64,000 bases of DNA from Buchnera aphidicola (Formosaphis micheliae) (GTDB lineage Bacteria; Pseudomonadota; Gammaproteobacteria; Enterobacterales; Enterobacteriaceae): the NCBI RefSeq assembly GCF_039403185.1, contig NZ_CP135047.1, forward strand, positions 434,001-498,000. Reading direction: 5' to 3'. This document shows, piece after piece, positions 33,898-46,136 of this stretch. The translations under genes were made by a program, and so were the position numbers. A model generated the notes under the pieces. It searched no databases. It was given only the letters and a program-made list of their open reading frames with translations, and was not told the origin of the DNA. The stretch's first letter is position 1, and each line of letters begins with the position of its first letter.

Positions 33898-34048
33898 AAT
33901 AGTAATTACCTAATGAATATTTATAATATATCTAAAAAATATATTTAAATTTAAAATATAAACATTTAATAAATAATATTGATTAAATATAATTAAAAAA
34001 ATAATAAAATATCTATTTATTATTTTAAAAAATATAAAAAATAATAAA

Positions 34049-34525
34049 TTAATGTAATATAGACGAATTACTGACGTTAAATAATAAGTGTTCTAATTTA
34101 TTATAAGCATCTTCACAACTAGGTATATTAAATAATACCATTAATACTACCCACTTCAGTTCTTCTATATTAATTTTTTGTATTTCAAGCGCCATTATAC
34201 GTTCTATAACAATTTCTCTTGTTTCTATATTTAATACTTGTAAATGTTCTAAAAATAACAAAAAACCTTGACAATCAACATTCAATCGTTGCAATTCTTC
34301 TTCAGTATAAATTCTTATTGGTAATGGATTAGATAATACAGATACCGAAAACACTGATTTAATTTGATAATCAGCTAATTTTTTTAACCAAATTAACGCA
34401 TTATAAATATCTTTTTTTTGAAATCCAATATCAAATAAATCATTTGCTAATCTATCATGATCAATAAAAACCTCTATAGCACTATGAATATACGTTTCAA
34501 ATAAATATATTAATACGTCAAACAT
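34049..34525 (-). CDS. smg: Smg family protein (DUF494)
   Basis: Conserved gammaproteobacterial protein of unknown function, 158 aa (E. coli 157). It aligns over its length: [77 protein letters not shown] and [13 protein letters not shown]. The ATG at 34525 is chosen because the protein then starts exactly like E. coli Smg and has AGAGGA 6 bp upstream; a longer reading from 34582 is rejected. In E. coli smf, def and fmt follow on; here smf is missing and def-fmt are divergent. Confidence 0.95.
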   Translation of the reverse strand: MFDVLIYLFETYIHSAIEVFIDHDRLANDLFDIGFQKKDIYNALIWLKKLADYQIKSVFSVSVLSNPLPIRIYTEEELQRLNVDCQGFLLFLEHLQVLNIETREIVIERIMALEIQKINIEELKWVVLMVLFNIPSCEDAYNKLEHLLFNVSNSSILH

Positions 34526-34903
34526 TATATCCTCTATTAAATATTTCTTATATAATATTATATATAACATTATAATATACATAAAAAATGCTAATTTAAA
34601 TATATCTAATAAATATTAGTAATTAGTTCAGATTAATTTATACAAAAACTTCTATATATAATAAAAAATTAGTAAATTTAAAAAAATATATATATTTAAA
34701 TAATATTATATATTAAAGTATATCAATTTTAATTTAATAAAATAAAATTCTATACATTTTTTATATAAAAAAACAACTAAATTAATGAAAATAAAATTAT
34801 TACAAATATAAAAAATATAATTAATATAAAAAGATATGAATTATTTTAAAAATCAATATAATAAAATTTATATTACATTATCATACTAAAAATATAATAA
34901 ATT
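34526..34903. other. Divergent spacer smg/def
   Basis: 378 bp, almost only A and T, without ORF or clear promoter. E. coli has smf between smg and def; no DprA-like sequence can be read. Confidence 0.5.
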
Positions 34904-35428
34904 ATGACTATTTTAAAAATACTAAAATATCCCAATGTAAAATTAAGAAAAATCGCAAAACCAGTAAAAAAAATAAATAAAAAAATTCAAAATATAGTAA
35001 ACGATATGTTTGACACAATGTACCATGAAGATGGAATTGGTTTGGCAGCAACTCAAATTGATATTCCATTACAAATAATTGTAATCAGTAAAATTACTGA
35101 AAAAAATAATCCTTTAGTCCTAATAAATCCAAAAATTATAAATCAATACGGAGAAAAAAAAGTAGAAGAAGGTTGTTTATCTTTACCAAAACAATATGCA
35201 ATTATAAATCGATATGAATTTATTAAAATACAATATTTAGATTATTACGGAACCCATAATATAATCGAAACAAATTCTCTTTTATCTATATGTATTCAAC
35301 ATGAAATGGATCATCTTATTGGAAAATTGTTTATTGATTATCTATCTACACTTAAAAAAAACATCATTATAAAAAAAATCAAAAAAATGGCTAAAAAAAA
35401 TGAATTACTATCTAGAAAATACATATAA
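34904..35428 (+). CDS. def: Peptide deformylase
   Basis: Removes the formyl group from N-terminal Met of new proteins. The three metalloprotease motifs are present: GIGLAATQ (44-51), EGCLSLP with metal ligand Cys near 91, and HEMDH (near 133-137) with two His ligands and the catalytic Glu. 174 aa. Its 3' end overlaps the start of fmt by 29 bases in another frame, so the two genes are probably translated from one message. Confidence 0.98.
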   Translation: MTILKILKYPNVKLRKIAKPVKKINKKIQNIVNDMFDTMYHEDGIGLAATQIDIPLQIIVISKITEKNNPLVLINPKIINQYGEKKVEEGCLSLPKQYAIINRYEFIKIQYLDYYGTHNIIETNSLLSICIQHEMDHLIGKLFIDYLSTLKKNIIIKKIKKMAKKNELLSRKYI

Positions 35429-36380
35429 TAAAATAAATTCATCACTTAAAATTATTTTTGCTGGTACACCTAACTTTGCAGCACAACATTTACATGCTTT
35501 ATTATCTTTAAACTACAATGTCATTGCTATATTAACTCAACCAGATCGCCCTTCTAACAGAGGTCAAAAAATTAATTCATCTCCAGTTAAAATAATTGCT
35601 AAAAATTATTCTATCCCTATACTACAACCTACTTTACTAGATTCCACTAAAATAATAAATCAATTAAATCAATTTCAAGCTGATATTATGTTAGTTATAG
35701 CTTACGGACTTATTATACCAGAAAAAATTTTAAATTTATTTCCATTAGGTTGTATCAATGTACATGCCTCTTTGCTTCCTCGTTGGAGAGGTCCAGCTCC
35801 AATTCAATGGACAATTATAAATGGAGATAAAGAAACTGGAATTAGCATAATTAAAATGAATAAAGGTATCGATACAGGAGACATTTTATATGCTATGAAT
35901 TGTACTGTCTCATCTAATGATACTTATACAAGCTTAGAAAAAAAACTAATATTAATTGGAATAAAAGCAATATTAATTGTATTAAATAGATATAATAAAG
36001 AAAAAAATATACTTATTAAACAAAATAATATAAATAGTACCTATGCTTCCAAAATAAACAAAAAACAAGCAAAACTCGACTGGTATTGCCCTGCAAAAAA
36101 ATTAGAACGATTAGTTAGAGCATTCCAACCTTGGCCAATAGCTTTTTTTTCTATTAAAGATATTTTAATTAAAGTTTGGAATGCAAATGTGATACATCAT
36201 AATATAAATACAAAAAAAAAAATTGGAGAAATTATATCTGCTGACAGAAAAGGATTACAAATTAATACTATACAAGGTATACTAAATATAACAAAAATAC
36301 AAATACCAAACAAAAAAATAATGACTGTTCAAGAATTTTTAAATTCTAAAAAAAATAGTTTATTATTCGATACAACTTAA
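35400..36380 (+). CDS. fmt: Methionyl-tRNA formyltransferase
   Basis: Formylates Met on initiator tRNA (1971-2047) using 10-formyl-THF made by FolD. Motifs: [27 protein letters not shown], the catalytic Asn-His of [16 protein letters not shown], and GIDTGDIL with the catalytic Asp; the C-terminal tRNA-binding domain has VRAFQPWP and IKVWNA. The ATG at 35400 gives 14 residues before the E. coli-like LKIIFAG; no other ATG lies closer. An A11 run at 36212-36222 in a variable loop (NTKKKIG) keeps frame. Confidence 0.97.
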   Translation: MNYYLENTYNKINSSLKIIFAGTPNFAAQHLHALLSLNYNVIAILTQPDRPSNRGQKINSSPVKIIAKNYSIPILQPTLLDSTKIINQLNQFQADIMLVIAYGLIIPEKILNLFPLGCINVHASLLPRWRGPAPIQWTIINGDKETGISIIKMNKGIDTGDILYAMNCTVSSNDTYTSLEKKLILIGIKAILIVLNRYNKEKNILIKQNNINSTYASKINKKQAKLDWYCPAKKLERLVRAFQPWPIAFFSIKDILIKVWNANVIHHNINTKKKIGEIISADRKGLQINTIQGILNITKIQIPNKKIMTVQEFLNSKKNSLLFDTT

Positions 36381-37054
36381 TACGTTATAAAAAATAAATA
36401 TTAATATATTTTATATTAAACCGTTATATATTTTATGCCATCAATAATACATAAAAATAATATTTATATATTAAACAATACTATAGTTATACAACATTTA
36501 ACATAAAATACTATTATATTATATTAATATGTTAATATTTAACCTAAATATTAGACAATGTATTAAATATTTTATCTAATTATTAATTAACAAAAATTAT
36601 ACTAATTACATAAAAAATATAGTAATAATTATATTATAATAATAACTATATTAAACTCATATTTATTCCATAAATATCATCATCTATATATTAACGACAT
36701 AAATAAAATTACTTAATTTCGTAAATAATATCAAAACACTTATTAAAAATAATTTTTTATTGCATTAATTTTAAAAATATTATATCTCACGATATAAATT
36801 TATATTGTTACTAAAAAATATATATTAAAAAATAAATAAAATAAAATATTTTTTTTGTTTACCTCATATTTAACATCATTGGATTCTTTTCAATAAAAAA
36901 ATATTTTTTATGTTACTATCACATATAATAAGTAACCTAATAATTTTATATATAACACATAGAGATCATTAATACGTGAATAACGTTAATAAAATTAAGT
37001 TAATTAAAACATATTAAAAAATATAAACTATCAAATAATTTATTTATAAAACAG
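36381..37054. other. Gene-free region between fmt and rplQ
   Basis: About 0.67 kb of A/T-rich DNA between convergent genes with no ORF. E. coli has rsmB, trkA, mscL, zntR and arfA between fmt and rplQ; none is recognisable. The 17-mer aaccgttatatatttta at 36419-36435 also occurs at 3594-3610. Confidence 0.55.
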
Positions 37055-37073
37055 AACGGCAATATATGCCGTT
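37055..37073 (-). terminator. Terminator of the alpha operon
   Basis: Stem AACGGCA/TGCCGTT with a 5-nt loop, about 50 bp after the rplQ stop on the minus strand, followed by CTGTTTT. The flanking AAACA/TGTTT extend the stem with one bulge. It closes the long str-S10-spc-alpha block. Confidence 0.75.
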
Positions 37074-37125
37074 TGTTTATTGTAATAAGCAAAAAAAATA
37101 TTTTTTATTTTCATAAAAAATATAT

Positions 37126-37515
37126 TTACTTTTTTTCTATTTTTAACACATTATTTTTCAATCTATCAACAAATTGCATATAAGCAAGAGGAGCATTATC
37201 TCCTTTTCTAAAACCACATCTTAAAATTCTAATATAACCACCAGAACGATTAATAAAGTAAGGCGCAATATCTGTAAATAATTTTGAGACTATCTCATTA
37301 TTTCTAATTTTAGAAAAAATTAATCTACGATTACCAACATTATCTATTTTAGCTCTAGTAACAAAAGGTTCTACTATACGACGTAATTCTTTTGCTTTAG
37401 CAACAGTTGTTTTAATTAATTCATAACGTAATAATGTACAAATCATATTCTTAAACATTAATTTAGTATGATCTGAATTTCTATTTAATCGACGACCAAT
37501 TTTTCTATGACGCAT
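37126..37515 (-). CDS. rplQ: 50S ribosomal protein L17
   Basis: 129 aa (E. coli 127). [40 protein letters not shown] and [25 protein letters not shown] identify L17, which binds 23S rRNA near the exit tunnel. Last gene of the alpha operon, 44 bp after rpoA, with an AGGAGAG ribosome-binding site before the ATG. The hairpin at 37055 follows. Confidence 0.98.
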   Translation of the reverse strand: MRHRKIGRRLNRNSDHTKLMFKNMICTLLRYELIKTTVAKAKELRRIVEPFVTRAKIDNVGNRRLIFSKIRNNEIVSKLFTDIAPYFINRSGGYIRILRCGFRKGDNAPLAYMQFVDRLKNNVLKIEKK

Positions 37516-37559
37516 TATACTCTCCTAACACACAAAATAATACAAAAAATCATATTACA

Positions 37560-38552
37560 TTAATCATCTAAAATATTGTCTGGAGGCCAATTTTCTAAAC
37601 GCATACCTAAAGATAGATCTCTAGCTGCTAAAACATCTTTAATTTCAGTTAAAGATTTTTTACCTAAATTAGGCGTTTTTAATAATTCAACTTCTGTTTT
37701 TTGTACTAAATCACCAATAAAATGAAGATTTTCAGCTTTCAAACAATTTGCTGAACGAACAGTTAATTCTAAATCATCAACTGGACGTAACAAAATTGGT
37801 TCAAATTTAGGTTTTTCTTCTTTTAATACTAGTTCCTTATTTGTATCACTTAAATCAACAAACGCTTCTAACTGTTCTGACAAAATAGTAGCAGCACGTC
37901 GAATAGCTTCCTCTGGATCAATAGTACCATTAGTCTCCATTTCAATAATTAATTTATCTAAATCAGTTCTCTGTTCTACACGAGCAGCTTCAACATTATA
38001 TACAATTCTATCAATAGGACTATAACAAGCATCTAAAAATAACTTACCAATAAAACGATTATTATCTTCTAAAGATATTCTATTTATTGCTGGTACATAT
38101 CCTCGTCCACGTTGTACTGTAATTCGCATACTAATAACAGCTGTCTCATCAGTTAAATTACAAATAACATGTTCAGAATTTACTATTTCAACATCGGAAG
38201 TATGAATAATATCTGATGCCATCACTGGACCTATCCCAGATTTATGTAAATTTAATATTACTTGATCTTTATCAAATAACTTAATTGCTAAACCTTTTAA
38301 ATTTAATAAAATCTCTAAGATATCTTCTTGAACTCCTTCTTTTGTACTATATTCATGTAAAATACCATCAATCTCTACTTCTGTTACCGCGCATCCAGGC
38401 ATAGAAGACAGTAATATTCTACGTAATGCATTTCCCAAAGTATGACCAAATCCACGTTCTAATGGTTCTAAAACTATCTTTACATGAGTAGAACTAATTT
38501 GTTGAACATTAACTAGACGCGGTTTTAAAAAATTCATTACAGAACTCTGCAT
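37560..38552 (-). CDS. rpoA: RNA polymerase alpha subunit
   Basis: 330 aa (E. coli 329). The N-terminal assembly domain shows [29 protein letters not shown] and [35 protein letters not shown]. The C-terminal domain (from about 245) keeps the UP-element contact region [11 protein letters not shown] and [14 protein letters not shown], ending LENWPP. So alpha-dependent promoter and activator contacts remain possible. Fourth gene of the alpha operon. Confidence 0.99.
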   Translation of the reverse strand: MQSSVMNFLKPRLVNVQQISSTHVKIVLEPLERGFGHTLGNALRRILLSSMPGCAVTEVEIDGILHEYSTKEGVQEDILEILLNLKGLAIKLFDKDQVILNLHKSGIGPVMASDIIHTSDVEIVNSEHVICNLTDETAVISMRITVQRGRGYVPAINRISLEDNNRFIGKLFLDACYSPIDRIVYNVEAARVEQRTDLDKLIIEMETNGTIDPEEAIRRAATILSEQLEAFVDLSDTNKELVLKEEKPKFEPILLRPVDDLELTVRSANCLKAENLHFIGDLVQKTEVELLKTPNLGKKSLTEIKDVLAARDLSLGMRLENWPPDNILDD

Positions 38553-38581
38553 GCTCTCCTCTTAAATTATCTATAATAACT

Positions 38582-39202
38582 TTATTTAGAATAAAGTTCG
38601 ACTATCAAATGTTCATTAATTTCTGCAGATAAATCATCTCGTTCTGGATAACTCTTAAATATTCCTTCCATTTTATCACTATTAACTTCTAACCAACGTG
38701 ATTTTTCCCTTTGTCCAGATAAATCCAATGCAGCTTTAATACGAGATTGATTTTTGCATTTTTCTCGAACATTAATTCGATCATTAGATGACAATTGATA
38801 AGAAGGAATATTAACAACTTTATCATTTACCAAAATAGATTTATGATTAATTAACTGACGAGCTTCAGATCGCGTGGAACCAAAACCCATTCTATAAACA
38901 ACATTATCTAATCTATTCTCTAATAATCGTAATAAATTCTCACCTGTATTACCTTTCATACGCATAGCTAATGTATAATAATTCCTAAATTGACGTTCTA
39001 ATATACCATATAAACGACGAACCTTTTGTTTTTCTCTTAATTGAATTCCATAATCAGACAATCGAGGTTTACGATTTCCATGTTGACCTGGCAATTGTTC
39101 TATCTTACATTTTGTCTCAATAGCACGTACACCTGATTTTAAAAATAAATCACTACCCTCACGACGACATAATTTTAATTTAGGTCCTAAATATTTGGAC
39201 AT
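38582..39202 (-). CDS. rpsD: 30S ribosomal protein S4
   Basis: 206 aa, the same length as E. coli S4, which nucleates 30S assembly. ATG at 39202 begins [21 protein letters not shown] with TAGAGGAAAT upstream; a longer reading from 39226 is rejected. The S4 domain [21 protein letters not shown] is complete. In E. coli S4 represses the alpha operon by binding a pseudoknot around the rpsM start; that leader is replaced here by an AT repeat (see 40008-40139). Confidence 0.99.
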   Translation of the reverse strand: MSKYLGPKLKLCRREGSDLFLKSGVRAIETKCKIEQLPGQHGNRKPRLSDYGIQLREKQKVRRLYGILERQFRNYYTLAMRMKGNTGENLLRLLENRLDNVVYRMGFGSTRSEARQLINHKSILVNDKVVNIPSYQLSSNDRINVREKCKNQSRIKAALDLSGQREKSRWLEVNSDKMEGIFKSYPERDDLSAEINEHLIVELYSK

Positions 39203-39235
39203 TTTATTTATTTCCTCTATATACATATTTTTTGA

Positions 39236-39625
39236 TTATACTCGACGTTTTTTTGGAGAACGACAACCATTATGAGGTATAGGAGTAATATCAGTAATAT
39301 TCGTAATACGAAAACCAGCAGAATTCAAAGCTCTAATAGTTGACTCTCTTCCAGGACCTGGTCCTTTTACCATAACTTCTAAATTTTTTATTCCATATTC
39401 TTTAACTTTTTCAGAACAACGTTCAGCAGCAACTTGAGCTGCAAATGGAGTAGATTTTCTCGATCCTCTAAAACCTGAACCTCCAGATGTAGCCCAACCT
39501 AAAACATTTCCGAGCCTATCTGTAATTGTCACTATAGTATTATTAAATGAAGCATGAATATGAGCGACCCCATCTAATACCTGTTTTTTAATACGTTTCT
39601 TAGAACGAATTGAATTCTTTAACAT
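39236..39625 (-). CDS. rpsK: 30S ribosomal protein S11
   Basis: 129 aa, the E. coli length. [40 protein letters not shown] and [19 protein letters not shown] are diagnostic. S11 forms part of the 30S platform contacting mRNA at the E site. It lies 25 bp after rpsM. Confidence 0.99.
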   Translation of the reverse strand: MLKNSIRSKKRIKKQVLDGVAHIHASFNNTIVTITDRLGNVLGWATSGGSGFRGSRKSTPFAAQVAAERCSEKVKEYGIKNLEVMVKGPGPGRESTIRALNSAGFRITNITDITPIPHNGCRSPKKRRV

Positions 39626-39650
39626 TATTAATAAAATTCCTTTTGTTATA

Positions 39651-40007
39651 TTATTTTTTTATCGCCTTACGCGGACCTTTTCTAGTACGAGCATTTGTTT
39701 TAGTTCTTTGACCTCTTACAGGTAAACCTTTTCGATGTCGTATACCTCTATAACATCCTAAATCCATTAATCTTTTTATATTTAAAGTAGTTTCTCTCCG
39801 TAAATCACCTTCAACTATATATTTACTAACTTGATTACGTATTAATTCTATTTCTAATTCATTTAAATTTTTTACTTTAACGTTTTCTTTTATATTAGTA
39901 ATAGAACATATTAATTTAGAACGAGTTTTTCCAATACCGTATATCATTAATAATGCAATAACAACATGTTTATGATCAGGAATATTAATGCCTGCAATAC
40001 GAGCCAC
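39651..40007 (-). CDS. rpsM: 30S ribosomal protein S13
   Basis: 118 aa (E. coli 118). [49 protein letters not shown] and [22 protein letters not shown] identify S13 of the 30S head, which contacts P-site tRNA and the 50S subunit. AGGAG ribosome-binding site. First gene of the alpha operon, 132 bp after rpmJ. Confidence 0.99.
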   Translation of the reverse strand: MARIAGINIPDHKHVVIALLMIYGIGKTRSKLICSITNIKENVKVKNLNELEIELIRNQVSKYIVEGDLRRETTLNIKRLMDLGCYRGIRHRKGLPVRGQRTKTNARTRKGPRKAIKK

Positions 40008-40139
<132 letters not shown>

Positions 40140-40256
40140 TTAACCTTGACGCTGTTTATGTTTTAATTCATTTGAACAAATTACCCGAACAACATTATTT
40201 CTTTTAACAATTTTACAATTACGACATAACCTTTTAACTGAAGTTCTTACTTTCAT
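40140..40256 (-). CDS. rpmJ: 50S ribosomal protein L36
   Basis: 38-aa protein, [20 protein letters not shown] followed by a VRVICSN block and a basic KHKQRQG tail; same length as E. coli L36. The zinc ligands Cys11, Cys14 and Cys27 are present, with His in place 33. ATG at 40256 has GGAGAATTAA upstream. Last gene of the spc operon, directly after secY. Confidence 0.98.
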   Translation of the reverse strand: MKVRTSVKRLCRNCKIVKRNNVVRVICSNELKHKQRQG

Positions 40257-40278
40257 TTAATTCTCCAAAAAATATTAA

Positions 40279-41619
40279 TTATCTATGAATATCTTTCATA
40301 CTTAATTTAGATTTCTTTAATAAAGATTCATATTGCATAGACATTATTAGTGTTTGTATATGAGATATAAAATCCATAACAACTATTACGACAATTAATA
40401 AAGACGTACCTCCAAAATGAAATGGTATATGCATAGTAATCTTCATTAATTCTGGAATCAAACAAATAAAAGTAATGTACAAAGATCCAATTAACGTTAA
40501 ACGTAGCATAATCGTATTAATATACTTAGATGTTTTTTCTCCTGGTCTAATACCAAGAATAAAAGCACCTGTTTTCTTTAAGTTTTCTGCCGTTTCTCTC
40601 GAATTAAAAACTAAATTAGTATAAAAAAAACAGAAAAAAATAATTGCACAAGCATAAATTAAAATGTATAAAAATGTACCAGGCTGTAAATACTCTATTA
40701 CTTTTTTAAATACATTCCATTTACTATCCCTTCCAAACCAAGTTAAAATAGTTACAAAGAATAACACTACACTAGATGCAAATATAGAAGGCATTACACC
40801 TGACATGTTTATTTTTAACGGAAGATAACTACTTTGAGACATATATATTCTTTTTCTTTGCTGACGTTGAGCATAATTTACATGAATTTTTCTTTGACTA
40901 CTTTCAATAAAAATTATCAAATAAATCAACGAAAGAATAAAAAAAATTACCAATAAAATAAATAAAAAATTATAATGATTTAATCTTACATATTCCAATG
41001 TACGACTAATAGAAATAGGTAACCCTGCTACTAGACCTGAAAAAATAATAATAGAAATACCATTTCCTAAACCCTGTTCAGTAATAAATTCACCTAACCA
41101 CATTAAAAACATTGTACCAGTTACTAAACTAACAACTGCAAAAAAATAAAATATAAAACTAGGATTAATAATTAAAAAATGTAATCCAGGTAAAGAAGGT
41201 AACCCAATAGCTAAAAAAATAGATTGTATTATTGATAAAAACAAAGTACAACATCTAATGTATTGGTTTATAACACGTCTTCCATATTCCCCTTCTTTTT
41301 TAATTTCCATTAACTTCGGACAAATAAATGTTAATAACTGAATAATAATTGATGCTGAAATATATGGCATAATTCCTAATGAAAAAATAGATGCTCGACT
41401 TAGAGCTCCTCCAGAAAAAATATTAAACATTTCAACAATTGTAGTACCTGCTTGATGTTCCAGTAATTTAGATAATACTAATAAATTAATTCCTGGAATC
41501 GGAATAAAAGATCCAATACGAAAAATAATCAATGCTATAACAACAAAAAAAACTTTATTTTTTAATTCAGTTAATCCACTAGAATAATTCTTAAATTTTG
41601 ATCCTATTTTTTTGACCAT
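40279..41619 (-). CDS. secY: Protein translocase subunit SecY
   Basis: Channel subunit of the Sec translocon, 446 aa (E. coli 443) with ten membrane helices. Recognisable segments: [72 protein letters not shown] and the cytoplasmic loop [17 protein letters not shown] that binds SecA and the ribosome. Its targeting partner 4.5S RNA is at 21004-21106. Lies between rplO and rpmJ as in the E. coli spc operon. Confidence 0.99.
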   Translation of the reverse strand: MVKKIGSKFKNYSSGLTELKNKVFFVVIALIIFRIGSFIPIPGINLLVLSKLLEHQAGTTIVEMFNIFSGGALSRASIFSLGIMPYISASIIIQLLTFICPKLMEIKKEGEYGRRVINQYIRCCTLFLSIIQSIFLAIGLPSLPGLHFLIINPSFIFYFFAVVSLVTGTMFLMWLGEFITEQGLGNGISIIIFSGLVAGLPISISRTLEYVRLNHYNFLFILLVIFFILSLIYLIIFIESSQRKIHVNYAQRQQRKRIYMSQSSYLPLKINMSGVMPSIFASSVVLFFVTILTWFGRDSKWNVFKKVIEYLQPGTFLYILIYACAIIFFCFFYTNLVFNSRETAENLKKTGAFILGIRPGEKTSKYINTIMLRLTLIGSLYITFICLIPELMKITMHIPFHFGGTSLLIVVIVVMDFISHIQTLIMSMQYESLLKKSKLSMKDIHR

Positions 41620-41631
41620 ATTATATACTAC

Positions 41632-42066
41632 TTATTCCTCTATTTTACCACCAAAAGATTCAATAACTGCACGAGCTCCTTTGGTAACACGCAGACCAGA
41701 TATTGTAATTGGAGAAAAAATACTTCCTGACATAATAATTTTTACGGTGTTAATATGTTTTGCAATAATTTTTTCTGATTTTAATATATTCAAAGTAATA
41801 ATTTGTTTCGAAAATTTTTCTAATGATGATAAACGTACTTCTTTTGTTAACCTTTTCTTTTTTGATACAAATCCAAATTTAGGTATTCTTCTATATAAAG
41901 GCATTTGACCTCCTTCAAAACCACGACTTATACTACTTCCTGTCCTTGATTTTTGTCCTTTATGCCCTCTGCCTGATGTTTTTCCTAAACCAGAACCAAT
42001 ACCTCTTCCTACTCTTTTTTTTTCTTTATGAGATTTTTTCTCTGAAATAAGATTATTTAAATACAT
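41632..42066 (-). CDS. rplO: 50S ribosomal protein L15
   Basis: 144 aa, the E. coli length, from the ATG at 42066 (a TTG one codon upstream is rejected). [40 protein letters not shown] and [21 protein letters not shown] are L15 hallmarks; the middle is more divergent. Starts 4 bp after rpmD. Confidence 0.98.
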   Translation of the reverse strand: MYLNNLISEKKSHKEKKRVGRGIGSGLGKTSGRGHKGQKSRTGSSISRGFEGGQMPLYRRIPKFGFVSKKKRLTKEVRLSSLEKFSKQIITLNILKSEKIIAKHINTVKIIMSGSIFSPITISGLRVTKGARAVIESFGGKIEE

Positions 42067-42069
42067 CAA

Positions 42070-42252
42070 TTACATTTCCTGTATTTTTAACATGTAAGAC
42101 AATAGCTTAATCATACCACGTATAGCAGGTGTATCTTCACGTTCTACTGTATGCCCAATATAACGTAATCCCAAAGCAAGTAATGTAGCCTTATGTTTAG
42201 ACAAACGACCTATCGAACTTTTTATTTGAGTAATTTTTATACTTTTTCCCAT
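42070..42252 (-). CDS. rpmD: 50S ribosomal protein L30
   Basis: 60 aa (E. coli 59). [46 protein letters not shown]-like content, read in parts, matches L30. It starts 6 bp after rpsE and ends 4 bp before rplO. Confidence 0.97.
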   Translation of the reverse strand: MGKSIKITQIKSSIGRLSKHKATLLALGLRYIGHTVEREDTPAIRGMIKLLSYMLKIQEM

Positions 42253-42258
42253 TTTATC

Positions 42259-42762
42259 TTATCCAATAAAATATTCTATACATTTATCTCTTTTTGCAGC
42301 TATCATTTCTGGAGATTTCATATTCTCTAAACCATGTATTGTAGCTTTGACTACATTAATAGGATTAGTAGAACCGTACGTTTTAGCTAATACATTACGT
42401 ATACCAGCAACTTCTAATACAGCTCTCATAGCACCACCAGCAATAATACCAGTACCTTCTGATGCTGGCTTCATAAAAATACTAGAACCTGTATGAAACC
42501 CTATGACAGAATGTTGCAAAGTACCATTTTTAATTGATACATTAACCATATTCTTACGCGCTTTTTCCATTGCTTTTTGAATAGCTTCTGGTACTTCACG
42601 TGCCTTTCCGTATCCAAAACCCACTTTTCCTTTACCATCACCAACTACAGTTAAAGCTGTAAAAGAAAATATTCTACCACCTTTTACTGTTTTAGATACA
42701 CGATTCACAGTAATTAACTTTTCTTTAAATTCTAAATTAACTTGTTTTACTAAATTTATCAT
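42259..42762 (-). CDS. rpsE: 30S ribosomal protein S5
   Basis: 167 aa (E. coli 167). The N-terminal dsRBD-like domain contains [23 protein letters not shown] and [21 protein letters not shown]; the C-terminal half contains [19 protein letters not shown] and [20 protein letters not shown]5 supports decoding accuracy. Same-strand spacing of 11 bp after rplR. Confidence 0.99.
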   Translation of the reverse strand: MINLVKQVNLEFKEKLITVNRVSKTVKGGRIFSFTALTVVGDGKGKVGFGYGKAREVPEAIQKAMEKARKNMVNVSIKNGTLQHSVIGFHTGSSIFMKPASEGTGIIAGGAMRAVLEVAGIRNVLAKTYGSTNPINVVKATIHGLENMKSPEMIAAKRDKCIEYFIG

Positions 42763-42773
42763 ATAAAAATTCC

Positions 42774-43139
42774 TTAAAAATATAATCCAAATTCACGTGC
42801 AGAATTTGCCAAATTCTTAATTCTTCCATGATATTTAAAACCAGAACGATCAAAAGAAACTTCTTTAATACCTTTACTTAATGCACGTTCAGCTATTAAT
42901 TTACCAATTTCTGAAGCTCCAACTTTATTACCAGTATATACTAAATTTTTCTTAACATTTTTTTCTAACGTAGAAGCACAAACAATTGTCTTGGCATCTA
43001 TAGAAGAAATTATTTGTGCATAAATATGACGAGCAGTTCTATGTACTACTAAACGTATTGCTCCTAATTTTTTTAACTTCATTCGTGTTTTATATGCTCG
43101 ACGTAAACGAGCTATTTTTTTATTTTTATTGACCATCAT
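42774..43139 (-). CDS. rplR: 50S ribosomal protein L18
   Basis: 121 aa (E. coli 117). [58 protein letters not shown] and [12 protein letters not shown] are typical. L18 binds 5S rRNA with L5. Two adjacent ATGs (43139 and 43136) make the start uncertain by one codon. It begins one base after the rplF stop. Confidence 0.98.
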   Translation of the reverse strand: MMVNKNKKIARLRRAYKTRMKLKKLGAIRLVVHRTARHIYAQIISSIDAKTIVCASTLEKNVKKNLVYTGNKVGASEIGKLIAERALSKGIKEVSFDRSGFKYHGRIKNLANSAREFGLYF

Positions 43140-43140
43140 T

Positions 43141-43677
43141 TTACTTCTTTTTAGCCTCTTTTAAACGTACAACTTCATTATTGTAACGAATTCCTTTACC
43201 TTTATAAGCTTCTGGTACACGATAAGAACGAAGATTAGCAGCTACTTGACCTACTAATTGTTTATCAGCACCAGTTATTATAATTTCAGTAGGAGACGTA
43301 ATTTTTGCTTGAATACCATATGGTAATTTATATTTTATAGGATGTGAGTATCCCAATAACATATTGATAACAGTTTCATTAACTAACGATACACGATATC
43401 CTACTCCAATTAACTGTAATATTTTAACAAAACCACCTGTCACACCCTTAATCATCGAATAAATCAATGCTCTTGATGTACCAGCTTGCGACCAATTGTA
43501 TGAATTATCTAAAACAACATTAAATATTAATATAGAATCCTTTCTTTCTATCATAACGTTTTTATGAATAATATACCTGAGTTCTCCATTTGTACCTTTT
43601 ATAACAATTTTTCTACCTTTTAAATTTATCTCTACACCATCAGGAATAACAATAGGATTTTTGGCGATACGAGACAT
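43141..43677 (-). CDS. rplF: 50S ribosomal protein L6
   Basis: 178 aa from the ATG at 43677 ([17 protein letters not shown]), which has GGAGAATAAA upstream and matches E. coli (177 aa); the longer reading from 43689 overlaps rpsH and is rejected. [37 protein letters not shown] and [11 protein letters not shown] identify L6, near the sarcin-ricin loop. Confidence 0.98.
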   Translation of the reverse strand: MSRIAKNPIVIPDGVEINLKGRKIVIKGTNGELRYIIHKNVMIERKDSILIFNVVLDNSYNWSQAGTSRALIYSMIKGVTGGFVKILQLIGVGYRVSLVNETVINMLLGYSHPIKYKLPYGIQAKITSPTEIIITGADKQLVGQVAANLRSYRVPEAYKGKGIRYNNEVVRLKEAKKK

Positions 43678-43689
43678 TTTATTCTCCAA

Positions 43690-44082
43690 TTAAGAAATAT
43701 AACATATAATTTCACCACCGAGACCTAATTTTCTTGCTTCTCTATCAGTAATTACACCTTTAGAAGTTGAAATAATAGCAATACCTAATCCAGATATAAC
43801 AACAGGCAATTGATCTCTTTTTTTATATATACGTAAACTAGGACGACTTACCCGTTTAATTAAATCAATCACTCCTTTACCATTAAAATACTTTAAAATT
43901 ATTTCTAATCTTAATTTAACTGTACCTGATAAAATAAAATCTTTAATATAACCTTCTTTTTTTAATACACGACTCATAGCAACTTTAAGTTTAGAAGAAG
44001 AAACTATTACTGATAGTTTATTAGATATTTGCCCATTACGAATACACGTTAACATATCTGAAATAGGATCTTGCATACTCAT
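43690..44082 (-). CDS. rpsH: 30S ribosomal protein S8
   Basis: 130 aa, the E. coli length. [34 protein letters not shown] and [28 protein letters not shown] are S8. S8 is a central-domain 16S binder and the repressor of the E. coli spc operon (site near rplE); I could not recognise the binding site here. Confidence 0.99.
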   Translation of the reverse strand: MSMQDPISDMLTCIRNGQISNKLSVIVSSSKLKVAMSRVLKKEGYIKDFILSGTVKLRLEIILKYFNGKGVIDLIKRVSRPSLRIYKKRDQLPVVISGLGIAIISTSKGVITDREARKLGLGGEIICYIS

Positions 44083-44119
44083 TTATTATATTCTCCTATC
44101 TATTTTAATAAATATCACT

Positions 44120-44425
44120 TTACCAACTTGATTTCTTTAATCCAGGAATTTCACCACGCATAGCTGCTTCTCTTAGTTTAATTCTACTTAAACCAAATTT
44201 ACGTAAAAAAGCATGCGGTCGACCTGTTTGACGACAACGATTACGTTGTCTAGATGGACTAGAATCTCTTGGTAAAATTTGCAATTTTAATACTGCATTC
44301 CAACGTACATCTTTTGATTGAGTAATATCTGAAATAATATTTTTTAATTTAATACGCTTATGAAAATATTTTTCAGCCAATTTAATTCTTTTTATTTCAC
44401 GTGCTTTAATTGATTCCTTAGCCAT
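44120..44425 (-). CDS. rpsN: 30S ribosomal protein S14
   Basis: 101 aa long form without the zinc-binding CXXC motifs, as in E. coli. [58 protein letters not shown] is the S14 signature (seen as two adjoining blocks). Confidence 0.99.
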   Translation of the reverse strand: MAKESIKAREIKRIKLAEKYFHKRIKLKNIISDITQSKDVRWNAVLKLQILPRDSSPSRQRNRCRQTGRPHAFLRKFGLSRIKLREAAMRGEIPGLKKSSW

Positions 44426-44437
44426 CTAACACCTTAT

Positions 44438-44977
44438 TTACTTACGAAAAGGAAAATGAAAAGAAGATAATAAAAGATAACCTTCTTGATCAGAATGTGC
44501 TGTTGTAGTAATACTAATATTTAATCCACGAATTTTATCAATTTTGTCATAATCTATTTCTGGAAAAATAATCTGCTCACGAATACCTATATTGTAATTT
44601 CCTTGACCATCAAAAGATTTTTTAGATAACCCCCTAAAATCTCGAATACGTGGAATAACTATACTAATCAAACGATCTAAAAAATCCCATTTTCTCTTAC
44701 CTCTTAATGTAACTTTACAACCAATAGGATATCCTTGACGAATTTTAAAACTAGAAATAGATTTTTTAGCTTTTGTAATTATAGGCTTTTGACCCGAAAT
44801 TAAAGATAAATCTGATAATGCTCTATCTAATACTTTTTTATCAGATACTGCAACACCAATACCAATATTTAAGGTAATTTTTTCAATCTGAGGAACTTGC
44901 ATAATAGTCTTATAATTACATTTACTCTTTAACGTTTTTATTACTGTACTTTTATAATAATCATATAGTCTTGACAT
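44438..44977 (-). CDS. rplE: 50S ribosomal protein L5
   Basis: 179 aa, the E. coli length. [61 protein letters not shown] and [24 protein letters not shown]-type blocks identify L5, which with L18 anchors 5S rRNA in the central protuberance. It ends 12 bp before rpsN. Confidence 0.99.
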   Translation of the reverse strand: MSRLYDYYKSTVIKTLKSKCNYKTIMQVPQIEKITLNIGIGVAVSDKKVLDRALSDLSLISGQKPIITKAKKSISSFKIRQGYPIGCKVTLRGKRKWDFLDRLISIVIPRIRDFRGLSKKSFDGQGNYNIGIREQIIFPEIDYDKIDKIRGLNISITTTAHSDQEGYLLLSSFHFPFRK

Positions 44978-44984
44978 GATCTAA

Positions 44985-45311
44985 TTATGACTCCATATAA
45001 TTTAATGTCTTTTTATTAGATTTAAAAAAACGTACTTTTTTCCCATCTTCAAACCTAAATCCTATACGATCTGCTTTATTTGTAGCTGAATTAAATATAG
45101 CAACATTAGAAACATGAATACCTAATTCTTTACTTATAATACCACCTATTTGATTTTGAGATGGATTAGATTTTTGATGTTTTTTAACTAAATTAATACC
45201 ACTAATAATTACTTTATTAGATGATAAAACTTTTTTTACAACACCTGTTTTTCCCTTATCTTTGCCTGTTAATACAATTACAGTATCATTAGAACGTATT
45301 TTAGCACCCAT
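44985..45311 (-). CDS. rplX: 50S ribosomal protein L24
   Basis: 108 aa (E. coli 104). The KOW motif [20 protein letters not shown] starts the protein, followed by [21 protein letters not shown] and [21 protein letters not shown]24 is an early 50S assembly factor. 32 bp after rplN. Confidence 0.98.
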   Translation of the reverse strand: MGAKIRSNDTVIVLTGKDKGKTGVVKKVLSSNKVIISGINLVKKHQKSNPSQNQIGGIISKELGIHVSNVAIFNSATNKADRIGFRFEDGKKVRFFKSNKKTLNYMES

Positions 45312-45343
45312 ATTATATATATTTTCCTTTTACCTTCAACAAC

Positions 45344-45715
45344 CTAAAGTACTTCAGGAGCTAAAGAAATAATTTTCATAAACTTACTTACTCTTAATTC
45401 CCTAGTAACTGGTCCAAAAATACGAGTACCTATAGGTTGTTCTGTTGTATTATTTAAGATTACACATGCATTACTATCAAATCTAATAATAGATCCATCA
45501 GATCTTCTAATCCCTTTTTTTGTTCTTACTATAACAGCTTTCAAAACATCTCCTTGTTTTACTTTACCTCTAGGAATTGCTTCCTTAACAGCAACTTTAA
45601 CAATATCTCCTATTACAGCATATCTTTTTTTTGAACCACCTAATACTTTTATACACATAGCATAACGTGCACCTGAATTATCTGCTACATTTAAAATACT
45701 TTGTTCTTGTATCAT
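45344..45715 (-). CDS. rplN: 50S ribosomal protein L14
   Basis: 123 aa from the ATG at 45715 ([20 protein letters not shown]), the E. coli length; the longer reading from 45739 is rejected. [44 protein letters not shown] and [13 protein letters not shown] are L14. It opens the spc operon, after a 157-bp spacer. Confidence 0.99.
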   Translation of the reverse strand: MIQEQSILNVADNSGARYAMCIKVLGGSKKRYAVIGDIVKVAVKEAIPRGKVKQGDVLKAVIVRTKKGIRRSDGSIIRFDSNACVILNNTTEQPIGTRIFGPVTRELRVSKFMKIISLAPEVL

Positions 45716-45872
45716 ATTTATAATCCAATAATTATACAAAAATATTTATTAAAATAAATATTTATACCTTTATAAAAATTATACACTTTAATATTATTTT
45801 TTATATTTCTTATTAAAAAAACATATAATCAAATTTTATATTATCAGTTATACACACATGAAATATAATTGT
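45716..45872 (-). promoter_or_regulatory. rpsQ-rplN spacer, probable spc promoter region
   Basis: The largest gap inside the S10-spc block. E. coli has the spc promoter at this point. A -10-like TATAAT (minus strand, 45778-45783) would start transcription about 55 nt before rplN, but no good -35 is visible. A small hairpin AAATATTTA/TAAATATTT lies near 45740-45763. Confidence 0.4.
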
Positions 45873-46127
45873 TTACGAAATAGATCTTTCAACAATTTGT
45901 ACTAACATCCAAGATTTTTTTTTAGATATTGGACGACATTCCCTTATCTCTATCAAATCACCTACAGAACATTGATTTTGTTCATCATGAAAATGTAATT
46001 TTGTTGTACGTTTTATAAATTTTCCATATAGAGGATGTTTGACAAAACGTTCAACAGCTACTACGGCAGATTTTTGCATTTTATTACTAATAACACGGCC
46101 TTGTAATACACGAATTTTTTTTGTCAT
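45873..46127 (-). CDS. rpsQ: 30S ribosomal protein S17
   Basis: 84 aa, the E. coli length. [40 protein letters not shown] and [18 protein letters not shown] (seen in adjoining blocks) identify S17, a primary 16S-binding OB-fold protein. Starts 9 bp after rpmC and is the last gene of the S10 operon. Confidence 0.98.
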   Translation of the reverse strand: MTKKIRVLQGRVISNKMQKSAVVAVERFVKHPLYGKFIKRTTKLHFHDEQNQCSVGDLIEIRECRPISKKKSWMLVQIVERSIS

Positions 46128-46136
46128 AACCGAAAC